This document shows, piece by piece, positions 48,855 through 58,012 of a stretch of 64,000 bases of DNA. Source of the stretch: Aeromonas sp. RU39B (GTDB lineage: Bacteria; Pseudomonadota; Gammaproteobacteria; Enterobacterales; Aeromonadaceae); contig NZ_FTMJ01000002.1 of assembly GCF_900156095.1 (NCBI RefSeq), positions 248,001 through 312,000 of the forward strand, read 5' to 3'. The notes below the pieces were generated by a model. That model saw only the letters and a list, made by a program, of their open reading frames with translations. It was not told the origin of the DNA and made no database searches. Positions within the stretch are counted from its first letter, which is position 1; each line of letters starts with the position of its first letter. The position numbers were made by a program, and so were the translations under genes.

Positions 48855-49066
48855 GTTGTTATTGTCCCGCTGTCTATGATGCCGGTCGCTTCATGAGCTC
48901 CGGTCGACCGGCAGTGTAAGCAACAAGGCGTGGCTTGTTGTGTACTCAATGATGAAAAACAGAAGGGGATCACATTTGCGTGGATGACGCCGGCAGTGCT
49001 GGCATGCGTGCGCGGATTCCTTTACCCTTTGGCCTCGCCAACCCATTGTTTGCAAGGAGTTATGTC

Positions 49067-49417
49067 ATGGCCGAGGAAACCATTTTCAGCAAGATCATCC
49101 GCAAGGAGATCCCGGCGCAGATCCTCTATCAAGATGATCTGGTCACTGCATTTCGCGACATCAATCCCAAGGCGCCGACCCATATTCTGATCGTGCCAAA
49201 TGTGCTGATCCCCACCGTCAATGATGTGGAGCCCGAGCATGAGCTGGCTCTGGGGCGCCTGTTTACCGTGGCGCGCAAGTTGGCGGCCGATGCAGGCATC
49301 GCCGAAGACGGTTATCGTCTGGTGATGAACTGCAACCGTCACGGTGGTCAGGAGGTGTATCACATCCATATGCACCTGCTCGGTGGCAAGTCACTCGGCC
49401 CGCTGGTCTGCTGCTGA
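49067..49417 (+). CDS. hinT: Purine nucleoside phosphoramidase HinT
   Basis: A 116-residue HIT-family hydrolase acting on nucleoside phosphoramidates such as acyl-AMP adducts. The histidine triad is [11 protein letters not shown]. The open frame starts at 48980; ATG 49067 ([17 protein letters not shown]) has AAGGAG 8 bases before it and matches E. coli. Its stop overlaps the next ATG (TGATG). Confidence 0.96.
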   Translation: MAEETIFSKIIRKEIPAQILYQDDLVTAFRDINPKAPTHILIVPNVLIPTVNDVEPEHELALGRLFTVARKLAADAGIAEDGYRLVMNCNRHGGQEVYHIHMHLLGGKSLGPLVCC

Positions 49418-50811
49418 TGCCACAGGTCAGGTCACGCGGCAGATGGGTTGCCGCGCTGCTGCTGCCCCTGCTGCTGGGCGGCTGTGCCAACTGGAAAGAC
49501 TATTTTGTCACCTATTCCGAGCAGGTCGGTGAGCTTCGCACCCAACTGCGGGCCGGTCACGCCGATGAGGCGCGCAAGGCGGTGCGTGAATCCACCCCGG
49601 GTGATAACAACTACCTGCTTGATCGCCTCGAAGAGGGGCGCATCGCCCTGTTAGCCGGTGATATGAACGGCAGCCGCCGTGCGTTTGATGCGGCCGACAA
49701 GGCGATCAGCGCCGACGATCTAGCGGCTCGCTATCGGGTGAGCTCGGCATTGCAGCAAGGCGGGAGCCTGCTGACGAACGATCAGACCATCGCCTACCAG
49801 CCGGCCGATTTTGAACGCACGCTGCTGCACCACTATCTGGCGCTGGATTATCTGTTTGCCAACGACCGGCAAGGGGCCTTGGTGGAGCTGCGCCGCGCCA
49901 ATCAGGAGCAGGAGGCGGCGGCTGAACGCCGCGCCCACGACGTGGCCGATGCCGAGCAAGCGGCGCTTAGCCAGCAGTTGTCGCAACAGGCGCCCTCGAT
50001 GGATCGCCTGATTGGCAGCGCCAAGAGTGGCTTCTGGAACCCTTACACCTTCTTCTTCTCGGCGCTGCTCTATGAAGCCGATGGCAATCTCAACGATGCC
50101 TGGGTCGATCTGCAGCGCGCCTACCAGCTCGCGCCCGATCAACCCAGCGTGCAGGATGCCTTGCTGCGTTTGGCCCGGCTGCGTGGCAGTGCCGATGAGC
50201 TGGCCGATATCGAGAAAAAAGTGGGCCGCAAGGCGCCGCCTGCCGATCCGACATCGGGCCAGCTGGTGGTGCTCTACGAAGAGGGGTTGATCCCGCTGCG
50301 GCGCGAGCTGTGGTTGCCGTTGCCCATATCGACCTCGGCGGGGGATTTTCGTACCTTCACCGTGGCGCTGCCGTATTATGACAACTGGTCCGAGCCAAGC
50401 CTGCCGCTGACCATCTCGGCGGGGGGTGTGCACGGCCAAGCAAGTGAGCTCGGCAATATCGAGGCGCTGGCTGCGTATGATCTCAAAGAGCGTCTGCCGG
50501 GCATGGTCACGCGTCAGTTGCTGCGGCTCTTTGCCAAAGAGCAGGTGCGCCAGGTCGCGTCCCAGCAGGCCAACGATATCGGCAATCTGGTGGTGGGGAT
50601 TTTCAATACCCTCTCCGAGCACGCCGACACCCGCAGCTGGAGCACCTTGCCGGCACGTGCATCGGTCTGGTCGACCAGTTTGCCCGCCGGCAGTCAGAGC
50701 GTTGAGCTCAATGGCCGACGCGAGCGTGTGGTGATCAACCCCGGCCGTACCACGCTGGTGTGGGTCAACCGTGTGGCGCCGGATCTGCAGATCCGAACCA
50801 TTTCCCTGTAA
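49417..50811 (+). CDS. COG3014-family lipoprotein
   Basis: A 464-residue predicted lipoprotein with lipobox LLLGGC (Cys at about residue 23). TPR-like helical stretches follow (HHYLALDYLFANDRQGALVELRRANQEQ; FFFSALLYEADGNLNDAWVDLQRAYQLAP). The C-terminal half is beta-rich and ends in a domain resembling surface or outer-membrane accessory proteins. Relatives are annotated only as COG3014. It is inserted between hinT and ycfL, which are adjacent in E. coli, and probably belongs to the same envelope operon. Confidence 0.8.
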   Translation: MPQVRSRGRWVAALLLPLLLGGCANWKDYFVTYSEQVGELRTQLRAGHADEARKAVRESTPGDNNYLLDRLEEGRIALLAGDMNGSRRAFDAADKAISADDLAARYRVSSALQQGGSLLTNDQTIAYQPADFERTLLHHYLALDYLFANDRQGALVELRRANQEQEAAAERRAHDVADAEQAALSQQLSQQAPSMDRLIGSAKSGFWNPYTFFFSALLYEADGNLNDAWVDLQRAYQLAPDQPSVQDALLRLARLRGSADELADIEKKVGRKAPPADPTSGQLVVLYEEGLIPLRRELWLPLPISTSAGDFRTFTVALPYYDNWSEPSLPLTISAGGVHGQASELGNIEALAAYDLKERLPGMVTRQLLRLFAKEQVRQVASQQANDIGNLVVGIFNTLSEHADTRSWSTLPARASVWSTSLPAGSQSVELNGRRERVVINPGRTTLVWVNRVAPDLQIRTISL

Positions 50812-50830
50812 ATCGGGAGAGGAGTCATCA

Positions 50831-51223
50831 ATGAAAAAGAGTGTGTTAGTGCTGGCGCTGCTGCTGGGTGCCTGCAGCAGTGATACCACCGGCTTATGGA
50901 TGACCGGTTATGCGGGGGAGGCGGCCAAGGTTGAGCCCGGACACCCGCTGGATCTGGGGGTGGCTGAACGCAGCCGCCTGCGCCAGAACGATCTGCTGAC
51001 CGTGACGGTTGAGCTGACCAACACCCTGAAAAAAGATCAGACGGTGCAGTGGCAGTTCAGCTGGTTTGATGGTCAGGGTCAGGCGATGGCCGTCGATGGT
51101 CAACCCTGGCAGCCCATTACCCTGCATGGTCACCAGAGCCGTACCGTGACCGCCACGGCCCCCAACCCGTCAGTGGTCAGCTATCGTCTGGCCGTTCGTG
51201 AAGTCTTGAAGGAGTCCTACTGA
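50831..51223 (+). CDS. ycfL: YcfL-family lipoprotein
   Basis: A 130-residue lipoprotein with lipobox LLLGAC (Cys at residue 15) and a beta-sandwich DUF1425 domain (LTVTVELTNTLKKDQTVQWQFSWFD). Position directly before lpoB matches E. coli. Its function is not established. The stop overlaps the lpoB start. Confidence 0.88.
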   Translation: MKKSVLVLALLLGACSSDTTGLWMTGYAGEAAKVEPGHPLDLGVAERSRLRQNDLLTVTVELTNTLKKDQTVQWQFSWFDGQGQAMAVDGQPWQPITLHGHQSRTVTATAPNPSVVSYRLAVREVLKESY

Positions 51224-51819
51224 TGAAGATGAAAACCGCGCTGGCGCTGGGTATTACCGCCTTGATGCTGGGAGGCTGCTCGAGCACCACCGTCTCTTAC
51301 GGTGATGCCACCGAGACCGAAACCGTGACCGCTGATTATGGCTCCACCGATCTGCAGGGCATTGCCACCAAGATGGTCGACTCCATGCTCTCTTCGCCGG
51401 CCGCGGCTGAAATCAGCGCAGCGGGTCGCCCGGTGATGTACATGGACAGCATCCGTAACAAGACCTCCGAGCACATCGATACCGAAGCCATCACCGATAC
51501 CATTCGCACCAAGCTGCTCTCCTCGGGCAAATTCCGCTTTGTCGATATGAGCAAGGTGGCGGCAGTCAAACAGCAGCTGGAGTATCAATCTTCCAGCGGT
51601 CTGGTGGACCCGGCCTCCATGGTGCGCATTGGCAAGCAGACCGGCGCCCGCTACATGATGTATGGCAACCTGTCGAGCATCGTCAAGGATAATGGCAAGG
51701 TGAAGGATGTCTTCTACCAGATCACCATGAACCTGATGGATCTGCAAAGTGGCGAGCTGGTGTGGGCTGATCAGAAAGAGATCCGCAAGCAAGCACGCCG
51801 CTCCACCTTCGGCTGGTAA
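51223..51819 (+). CDS. lpoB: Penicillin-binding protein activator LpoB
   Basis: A 198-residue outer-membrane lipoprotein that reaches through the periplasm to activate PBP1b. Lipobox LGGC with Cys at about residue 19. The globular domain has TDLQGIATKMVDSMLSSP, MDSIRNKTSEHIDT and GARYMMYGNLSSI. The Pro-rich disordered linker present in E. coli LpoB is almost missing, which would shorten its reach. It shares single-base overlaps with ycfL and thiK. Confidence 0.92.
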   Translation: MKMKTALALGITALMLGGCSSTTVSYGDATETETVTADYGSTDLQGIATKMVDSMLSSPAAAEISAAGRPVMYMDSIRNKTSEHIDTEAITDTIRTKLLSSGKFRFVDMSKVAAVKQQLEYQSSSGLVDPASMVRIGKQTGARYMMYGNLSSIVKDNGKVKDVFYQITMNLMDLQSGELVWADQKEIRKQARRSTFGW

Positions 51820-52613
51820 TGGTTGCGCTGCCGACGCCCTGGCAGGCGGCAACTCGCACGCCGCTTGCCGGGGGATTGAGTAATCAAAACTACCGGTTGC
51901 AGCTGGACGATGGCCGACAGGCGTTCCTGCGCATCGGTCATCCGGCGCCAGAGAGTCTTGGCATCGACCGGACACTCGAATGGCAGCTCTATTCGGCTGC
52001 TGCCAAGGCGGGCCTTGCGCCCGCCTCTCTTTTTCACGATCTGCCAAGCGGCACCTTGCTGATGGCGTGGTGTGATGAGCCAAACTGGGCGCTGGCGCCG
52101 CCTGCGCCGCGTGACGCCATGGCTGCGTTAGCTGGCGTGCTGGTCGCGCTACACCGTCTGCCGCTGCCCACCGGCCAGATGGCGGTGCGCGCCCACAGCG
52201 CACGTTATCGCCGGCAGCTCTCATCAATTCCTCCTTGGCTAGGCGCGCTTGAGCGCGCCTTGCTGGCCAGCGCGGCGCCGAGCGATCTTTGGCTCCCTTG
52301 TCATCACGATCTCAATCCGGCCAATTTGCTTGGGCCGCGCCCCTGGGTCGTGGATTGGGAGTATGGCGCCGCCGGTCACCCCGGCTTTGAGATTGCCTCC
52401 ATCTTGCGCACCCATGGCTGGGCAGTGGAAGCCGGTGACCTCTTGTGCGAACACTATCGCAACCAAGGCGGCGTCGCAGAGCACATTGCGTTTCGCCCCT
52501 TTTTGCCCTGGGTGGATTACATCGCGCTGCTGTGGACGCTGGTGCGCCGCGAGCAGGCACCAGATGCGGGGCTCGATGAGTGGATTGAGCGCTATCGCCG
52601 CCAACTTGAATAA
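51819..52613 (+). CDS. thiK: Thiamine kinase-like phosphotransferase
   Basis: A 264-residue APH-fold kinase. The ATP-binding N-lobe starts LAGGLSNQNYRLQL. The catalytic loop is CHHDLNPANLL, followed by the metal-binding VDWEYGAAGHPGFEIA. Its place after lpoB identifies it with E. coli ThiK (YcfN), which phosphorylates salvaged thiamine. A choline-kinase-like role cannot be excluded by sequence. The start overlaps the lpoB stop. Confidence 0.85.
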   Translation: MVALPTPWQAATRTPLAGGLSNQNYRLQLDDGRQAFLRIGHPAPESLGIDRTLEWQLYSAAAKAGLAPASLFHDLPSGTLLMAWCDEPNWALAPPAPRDAMAALAGVLVALHRLPLPTGQMAVRAHSARYRRQLSSIPPWLGALERALLASAAPSDLWLPCHHDLNPANLLGPRPWVVDWEYGAAGHPGFEIASILRTHGWAVEAGDLLCEHYRNQGGVAEHIAFRPFLPWVDYIALLWTLVRREQAPDAGLDEWIERYRRQLE

Positions 52614-52649
52614 ACCCAAGGCGCCCTGTTTGCGTCCACGAGAGGCTGT

Positions 52650-53498
52650 ATGAAACGTGTTCGTGTGTGGCTGGCCGCATTGTGTTGCCTGTTGCTGGTG
52701 GGCTGTACGACCCGCCTTATCTATTACTGGCTGGACTGGGTGGTGGCCTGGCAGCTTGATGACTACTTCTCGTTAAGCTCCTCTCAGAGCAAGGCGCTGG
52801 ATCGCGAGCTACGCGGTTTTATGGTCTGGCATCGCAGCAGTGAAATACCGCGCTATGCCAAAGAGCTGCGACAACTGGGCAAGGCGGTCGCAAGTCCCAT
52901 GTCCCAAGATCAGGTGTCGCAGGCGCTCAGTCAGCTGGAAGAGGATATCGACCGGGTGATTGGCAACGCGCTGCCGCGCGCAGTGCGCCTTGCCCAGTTG
53001 CTTAACGATGATCAGCTGTCGCGTTTTATTCGCGAGCGCCGCGAAAAACTCGAAGATAAGCAGGTGGCGTTTCGCCTCAAGTCACGCGCCGCGATGGAGC
53101 GCGAATTTGCCGACAAGATGAACGAGCGGCTCGTCTATTGGCTCGGCTCGGTGGAGCCGGCGCAGCAGCCACTGGTCGCGCGCTGGGTCAGCTGGCAATA
53201 CGAGCTTTATGGCCCCTGGCTCGATTACCAGCATCAGTGGTGGAATGAGTTTGCCAGCGTTGTGCGCCTTAAAGGCACGCCGGACTTTGCGGTGCGTCTT
53301 GGCGCCTTGCTGACCAGTGGTGACGGGTTGATGGGCGGGCGCTACACCGGCTACAGCCAGCAGTCTCGTGAGCGCACCGTGCAGTGGTTATCGGACTTAA
53401 GCCAAAGCCTGACATTGGCCCAGCGTGCGCATCTTTATGGTCTGTTCAAAGGCTTCGCCGATGATTTTGCCGTGATGGCGCGCACTAGCGAGCATTAA
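52650..53498 (+). CDS. DUF6279-type lipoprotein
   Basis: A 282-residue predicted lipoprotein with lipobox LLVGC (Cys at about residue 19). The body is helical and rich in Arg/Gln/Glu, with the YYWLDWVVAWQLDDYFSLSSSQSKALD opening typical of this family in Vibrio and Aeromonas, from memory. No catalytic motif is visible. It is probably inward-facing in the envelope. It follows thiK by 36 bases. Confidence 0.72.
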   Translation: MKRVRVWLAALCCLLLVGCTTRLIYYWLDWVVAWQLDDYFSLSSSQSKALDRELRGFMVWHRSSEIPRYAKELRQLGKAVASPMSQDQVSQALSQLEEDIDRVIGNALPRAVRLAQLLNDDQLSRFIRERREKLEDKQVAFRLKSRAAMEREFADKMNERLVYWLGSVEPAQQPLVARWVSWQYELYGPWLDYQHQWWNEFASVVRLKGTPDFAVRLGALLTSGDGLMGGRYTGYSQQSRERTVQWLSDLSQSLTLAQRAHLYGLFKGFADDFAVMARTSEH

Positions 53499-53557
53499 CC
53501 CCGGGCTTGTTGCGCTTAGCCATGCCGTGTTATGGTCGGCCGGTTTTCATAAGAGTG

Positions 53558-54034
53558 ATGAATTTGCTGCGTCAGTCCCGTTTTGCCGTCTTAATGTTGT
53601 GTGTGCTCATCGCGCTGACCCTGTGGGGTGGGCTGGCGAAGGGCTTGCTGCATGCAGCAAACGGTGACGGTAATGCGGGCCGGGGAGCGGCGATATCACT
53701 GCAACTTGAGCAAGCCCTGCAAAGCCAGCTCGATGGCATATTGGCGCAGCAAGGGGCGCTGTTTCGTGCTGATAAGGTGCGCGGCGACAAGGCCAGAGGC
53801 GACAGAGCCCAGCGCCATGACGATAAGAGCGATGAGCCGCACTATCAGCTGCTGACAGACTGGGCGCTGCCCCATGTCTTGCTGCTGCTCTCAGGTCTGT
53901 TGCTGCTGCATTGCCTGTTTCATCCAAAGCGCAATTTCCGTGAGCGCTTTAGCCATGTTGACCGGCGTCTCGAGACGCGGCGACACCAACAATTTCGCTT
54001 CTGCCAGCGCCGCAGGCTGTTGCCTGCGGCCTGA
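53558..54034 (+). CDS. Membrane protein of unknown function
   Basis: A 158-residue frame from ATG 53558. TM1 is at about residues 8-28 (FAVLMLCVLIALTLWGGLAK). A polar, charged stretch (KVRGDKARGDRAQRHDDKSDE) follows, then TM2 (HVLLLLSGLLLLHCLF) and a basic tail. The stop lies inside a GCCGCAGGC/GCCTGCGGC hairpin at about 54009-54031 that may act as a terminator. An upstream ATG at 53507 is less likely. I do not recognise the family; the two-helix layout and placement argue for a real gene. Confidence 0.5.
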   Translation: MNLLRQSRFAVLMLCVLIALTLWGGLAKGLLHAANGDGNAGRGAAISLQLEQALQSQLDGILAQQGALFRADKVRGDKARGDRAQRHDDKSDEPHYQLLTDWALPHVLLLLSGLLLLHCLFHPKRNFRERFSHVDRRLETRRHQQFRFCQRRRLLPAA

Positions 54035-54132
54035 TCCTGCCTCGCCAGTGACAGGCCCGGCTTGCCGTGAGCAAGCCTTGGTATTGTCTGCACCGCAGAT
54101 GATCTCTCCCATGGTTGTTTCGGAGAACTGTC

Positions 54133-55941
54133 ATGACCTCTCTTTTTCGCCCGTCTGCGCGCAGACCGGCTACCTATTTCAATCGCATGAGCCGCTGGAG
54201 CTACGCCTTGCTGCTGCTCATGCTGGTGACCTTTACGTTTCACTCCCTGCCCACCTTTTTCGGTGAGCAACCGGCGCTGGGACTGCATGGCCAGCAGGCG
54301 CTGACCGAGTCGCAGATTAAGCAGTTGGCTGACCATCAGCTGACGCCACAGCGCGTTAGTCGTGATGGGGAGCGGCTGTTGTTAGTGTTTGCATCCCAAA
54401 CCGAGCAGCAGCAGGCCAAAGCGTTGCTCGATGGGCAAACGAGCAGCGCTGCCACACTGGAGTTTGCCTCTAACGCGCCCCAGTGGCTCAGTATGCTAGG
54501 CGCTGCGCCCATCAAGCTTGGGCTCGATTTACGCGGGGGCAGTCAGCTGCTGATTGGGGTCGATACTGACTTCGTACTCTCGCGCCAAAGTCGGGCGATG
54601 GCCGACGAGGTGCGCACACTGCTGCGTGAGGCTAACCTGCGCGGCGCAGCGGTCGCCACCCCATCCCTTGATGCGGTCTCAGTGAGCCTGCCTGCCGGGA
54701 CCGATGACAGTGCCCTCGTCAGTCAACTACGGCGCCAGAGCCAAGGGCAATGGCAGCTGGATCGCAGTGATGATGCCCTGCGTTTGACCTTGCTGCCCGA
54801 GGCTCGCAGTCGGCTGATTGGGGATGCGGTCGTGCAAAACTTAAAAATTTTGCAAAAGCGGCTGCATGAGCTGGGGATTGTTGAAGCCACGGTGCAGCGC
54901 CAGGGACTCAATGCAATTCGTATCGAGCTGCCCGGGGTGCACAACCCGAAGCAGGCGCGTGAAGTGCTGGGGGCGACCGCCTCGCTGGCGTTTTACGAAG
55001 TGCGCACCGATAGTCACTTCTTGCTGGCCGATCGTCACGGTCAGCCGGTGCCGCTGGCACGAAAAGCGGTGCTGGGCGGTGAGCACATCATCGATGCTCG
55101 CGCCAGTGTGGGGGAGACCGGCCAACCGCAGGTGGCCATTGTGCTGGATGGGCAAGGCGGCGAGCTGATGAACCGTTTCAGTCGCTCACGCATTGGCACG
55201 CCGATGGCTACGGTGTTTACCGAATACCGCAGTCAGGCTGGCGGCCCGGCGCGGGCCAGCAATCAGGTGATCAATATCGCCACTATTCAGTCGGCGCTTG
55301 GTAACCAGTTTCGCATCACGGGCATCAATTCACTGCCTGAGGCGCAGGATCTTGCCATGTTGCTGCGCGCCGGTGCCCTGACCGCCCCCCTTAGCATTAT
55401 GGAAGAGCGCAGCATTGGCCCGACTCTGGGTGCCCAGAACATTCAGGCCGGCTTTATGGCGCTGGCCTGTGGCATGGCTGGAATGGCGCTGTTTATGATC
55501 TGCTGGTACCGCCGTTTTGGCTGGGTCGCTATCACGGCGCTGGTCGCTAACTTATTGATGCAGGTCGGGATGTTGGCGCTGCTTCCTGGCGCTGTGCTGA
55601 CGCTGCCCGGTATTGCCGGTCTGGTGCTGACCGTCGGGATGGCGGTCGATACCCATGTGCTGATCTTTGAGCGGATCCGCGACCGGGTGAGGGAGGGGGC
55701 TAGCCTCGCTGGCGCCATCGACTTTGGTTATCGCTCGGCGTTTCGCACGATTTTCGATGCCAACATCACCACTCTGATCAGCGCAGTGATCCTCTATTCC
55801 ATTGGCTCGGGCCCACTACAGGGCTTCTCCATCACCCTGATGTTGGGGCTGATGTCGAGCATGGTGACCGGTATCTGGGGCACGCGCGCCATCATCAACC
55901 CCCTGTGGGGCAAAAGTAGCCTGACGCTGGCGAGGATTTAA
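54133..55941 (+). CDS. secD: SecD paralogue (second SecDF system)
   Basis: A 602-residue inner-membrane RND-type protein that uses ion flow to pull exported proteins through SecYEG. TM1 is at about residues 21-42, followed by the periplasmic P1 domain, LGLDLRGGSQLLIGVD and TM2-TM6. The proton/sodium-relay motif is GMAVDTHVLIFERIRDRV. The P1 head is shorter and more divergent than canonical SecD. yajC and tgt, which normally precede secD, are absent, so this is a second pair like SecDF2 of Vibrio. CGGAG precedes ATG 54133. Confidence 0.9.
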   Translation: MTSLFRPSARRPATYFNRMSRWSYALLLLMLVTFTFHSLPTFFGEQPALGLHGQQALTESQIKQLADHQLTPQRVSRDGERLLLVFASQTEQQQAKALLDGQTSSAATLEFASNAPQWLSMLGAAPIKLGLDLRGGSQLLIGVDTDFVLSRQSRAMADEVRTLLREANLRGAAVATPSLDAVSVSLPAGTDDSALVSQLRRQSQGQWQLDRSDDALRLTLLPEARSRLIGDAVVQNLKILQKRLHELGIVEATVQRQGLNAIRIELPGVHNPKQAREVLGATASLAFYEVRTDSHFLLADRHGQPVPLARKAVLGGEHIIDARASVGETGQPQVAIVLDGQGGELMNRFSRSRIGTPMATVFTEYRSQAGGPARASNQVINIATIQSALGNQFRITGINSLPEAQDLAMLLRAGALTAPLSIMEERSIGPTLGAQNIQAGFMALACGMAGMALFMICWYRRFGWVAITALVANLLMQVGMLALLPGAVLTLPGIAGLVLTVGMAVDTHVLIFERIRDRVREGASLAGAIDFGYRSAFRTIFDANITTLISAVILYSIGSGPLQGFSITLMLGLMSSMVTGIWGTRAIINPLWGKSSLTLARI

Positions 55942-55944
55942 CGC

Positions 55945-56850
55945 ATGACTCATCATTTTCATGGTTCCCTGACCCGGGCGCGTTATGTCGGGCTGGGCCT
56001 GTCGCTGCTGCTGACACTGGCCTGTCTGGTGTTGCTGGCGACTCGCGGTTTACAGCTTGGGCTCGATTTTACCGGGGGCTCATTGCTGGAGTTTCGTATT
56101 GATACCCTGCGCCCGGCCCATGAGCTCAATGCCATGCTCTCGGCGTCACTGCGCTCGGTGGTGGAGCTGCATCCTGCCGGCGCGCTGGGGGAGTGGTTTA
56201 TCAAGCTGCCTGAGCATGCACTGGCCTGGACGCCGCAAGAGCTGACCAGCCGACTCTCGGATGAGCTGGCGATGTCGGTAGAGCTGCTGCGCACCACGCA
56301 GGTGGGGCCGCAGGTCGGGGCCGAGCTGCTTGAGCAAGGGATGCTGGCACTGCTGGCGGCCTCCATCGCTATTTCAGTCTATCTGGCATTTCGCTTTGAG
56401 TGGCGTCAAGCCGTCGGGGTGTTGGTGTCGGTGCTGCACGATGCGCTGGTGGCGCTGGGTCTGTTGGCGCTGCTGCAGGTGGAGTTCGATCTGAATATCA
56501 TTGCCGGCCTGATGGCGGTGATCGGCTATTCACTCAACGACAGCATCGTGATCTCCGACCGGCTGCGCGACATTCTCTGCTCGCGTGAGCCACCGGGCAT
56601 CCATGAGTGCACCGACCGTGCCGTGGTGGCAACCTTTAGTCGCACCTTGATCACCTCAGGCACGACGCTCTTTACCGTGGGCGCACTGTTGCTGTTTGGA
56701 GGGGAGGCGCTGTTTGGGTTTGCCCTGACCTTGTTTGTCGGGGTGCTGGTCGGCACCTGGTCATCGATTGTGATTGCCACGCCGATCCAGGAGCTGCTGG
56801 GATTAACCCCGGCGGCCTATCAGGATAAAAAACTGGCTACCGCGTCATGA
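55945..56850 (+). CDS. secF: SecF paralogue (second SecDF system)
   Basis: A 301-residue partner of the preceding SecD, 3 bases downstream. It contains LGLDFTGGSLLEFR in the first periplasmic loop, then the transmembrane relay motif GYSLNDSIVISDRLRDI and TM helices to the end. Operon closed by a hairpin at 56871-56897. Ion specificity (Na+ or H+) cannot be decided by eye. Confidence 0.92.
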   Translation: MTHHFHGSLTRARYVGLGLSLLLTLACLVLLATRGLQLGLDFTGGSLLEFRIDTLRPAHELNAMLSASLRSVVELHPAGALGEWFIKLPEHALAWTPQELTSRLSDELAMSVELLRTTQVGPQVGAELLEQGMLALLAASIAISVYLAFRFEWRQAVGVLVSVLHDALVALGLLALLQVEFDLNIIAGLMAVIGYSLNDSIVISDRLRDILCSREPPGIHECTDRAVVATFSRTLITSGTTLFTVGALLLFGGEALFGFALTLFVGVLVGTWSSIVIATPIQELLGLTPAAYQDKKLATAS

Positions 56851-56870
56851 GCATGACGTAAGAGGCAGGT

Positions 56871-56897
56871 AAGGCGGGCACAGTCCCGCCTTTTTTC
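56871..56897 (+). terminator. Terminator after secF
   Basis: AAGGCGGG/CCCGCCTT with a 6-base loop at 56871-56892, then a run of T. Confidence 0.9.
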
Positions 56898-56966
56898 GAC
56901 CTGCTGCTTGGTGCAACTGGCCCTTGCGATTACCATCCATTCATCGCTATGTATAAGGAAAATATA

Positions 56967-57878
56967 ATGGCAGGCAGTCTGCTTATTCTGCTCGATGATA
57001 TTGCTACCGTGCTTGATGATGTGGCCTTGATGACCAAGGTGGCGGCCAAGAAAACGGCTGGTGTGCTAGGGGATGATCTGGCGCTCAACGCCGAGCAGGT
57101 GAGCGGTGTACGCGCCGAGCGGGAGCTGCCGGTGGTGTGGGCGGTGGCTAAAGGATCGCTTCGTAACAAGTTGATCCTGGTGCCGCTGGCGCTACTGATC
57201 AGTGCTCTGGTGCCCTGGCTGATTACGCCGCTGTTGATGCTCGGCGGCGCCTACCTCTGCTTTGAGGGGGCCGAGAAGGTGGCCCATTCGCTACTGCATC
57301 GGGGCGAGCAGAGCGCTCATGATATGGCCGAGCCTGAGCCGCCGGTGTTTGATGAAGGGGAGAAAATCAAAGGCGCCATTCGCACCGATTTTATCCTGTC
57401 AGCCGAGATCATCGTCATTGCGCTTGGCACGGTACAGGGTGCCTCATTGCCGGTACAGATCAGTGTGGTGGCAGGCATCGCCGTGCTGATGACCTTTGGG
57501 GTCTATGGGCTGGTGGGACTTATCGTCAAGCTCGACGACATCGGCTTGCATCTGATCAAACAGGGGGATAGTGGCACATTGGCTGCGCCGAGGCTGGCGC
57601 TGGGGCGCTCTCTGCTGGTGCTGGCGCCGCGTCTGATGCACTTGCTGGCATTGGTGGGGACGGTCGCGATGTTTATGGTCGGTGGCGGCATTTTGGTGCA
57701 TGGCCTGCCGTTGGTCCATCATCTGATTGAAGGGGCGAGCGTGAGCAGTGCCGCGCTGCCGGCCATCGGCGCATTCGTTGCTATGGTGTTACCCAGCGTG
57801 CTCGGTGCGCTGTTCGGTTTGCTGGCCGGGGTGCTGCTCTTGGGGGCGATGACACTCATCGCTAAGCTGCGCGATTAA
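56967..57878 (+). CDS. yedI: DUF808-family inner membrane protein YedI
   Basis: A 303-residue multi-spanning protein of the DUF808 family, starting MAGSLLILLDDIATVLDDVALMTKVAAKKTAGV, which is the family hallmark. It has about six hydrophobic helices. Function unknown. ATG 56967 has AAGGAAAA upstream; the frame opens six codons earlier at 56949. Stand-alone gene. Confidence 0.88.
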   Translation: MAGSLLILLDDIATVLDDVALMTKVAAKKTAGVLGDDLALNAEQVSGVRAERELPVVWAVAKGSLRNKLILVPLALLISALVPWLITPLLMLGGAYLCFEGAEKVAHSLLHRGEQSAHDMAEPEPPVFDEGEKIKGAIRTDFILSAEIIVIALGTVQGASLPVQISVVAGIAVLMTFGVYGLVGLIVKLDDIGLHLIKQGDSGTLAAPRLALGRSLLVLAPRLMHLLALVGTVAMFMVGGGILVHGLPLVHHLIEGASVSSAALPAIGAFVAMVLPSVLGALFGLLAGVLLLGAMTLIAKLRD

Positions 57879-58012
57879 CGCCGGTTGCCTTGGTGTCATT
57901 GATGACCGTATGGTGATCCATAGCAAGAAAGTACCACGCTGCGGTAGCCGTCACAGGACGCTCTGGAGTAGGGTCAAACGAATGCCATGCCACGTTGTGA
58001 AGGAAACAGGCG

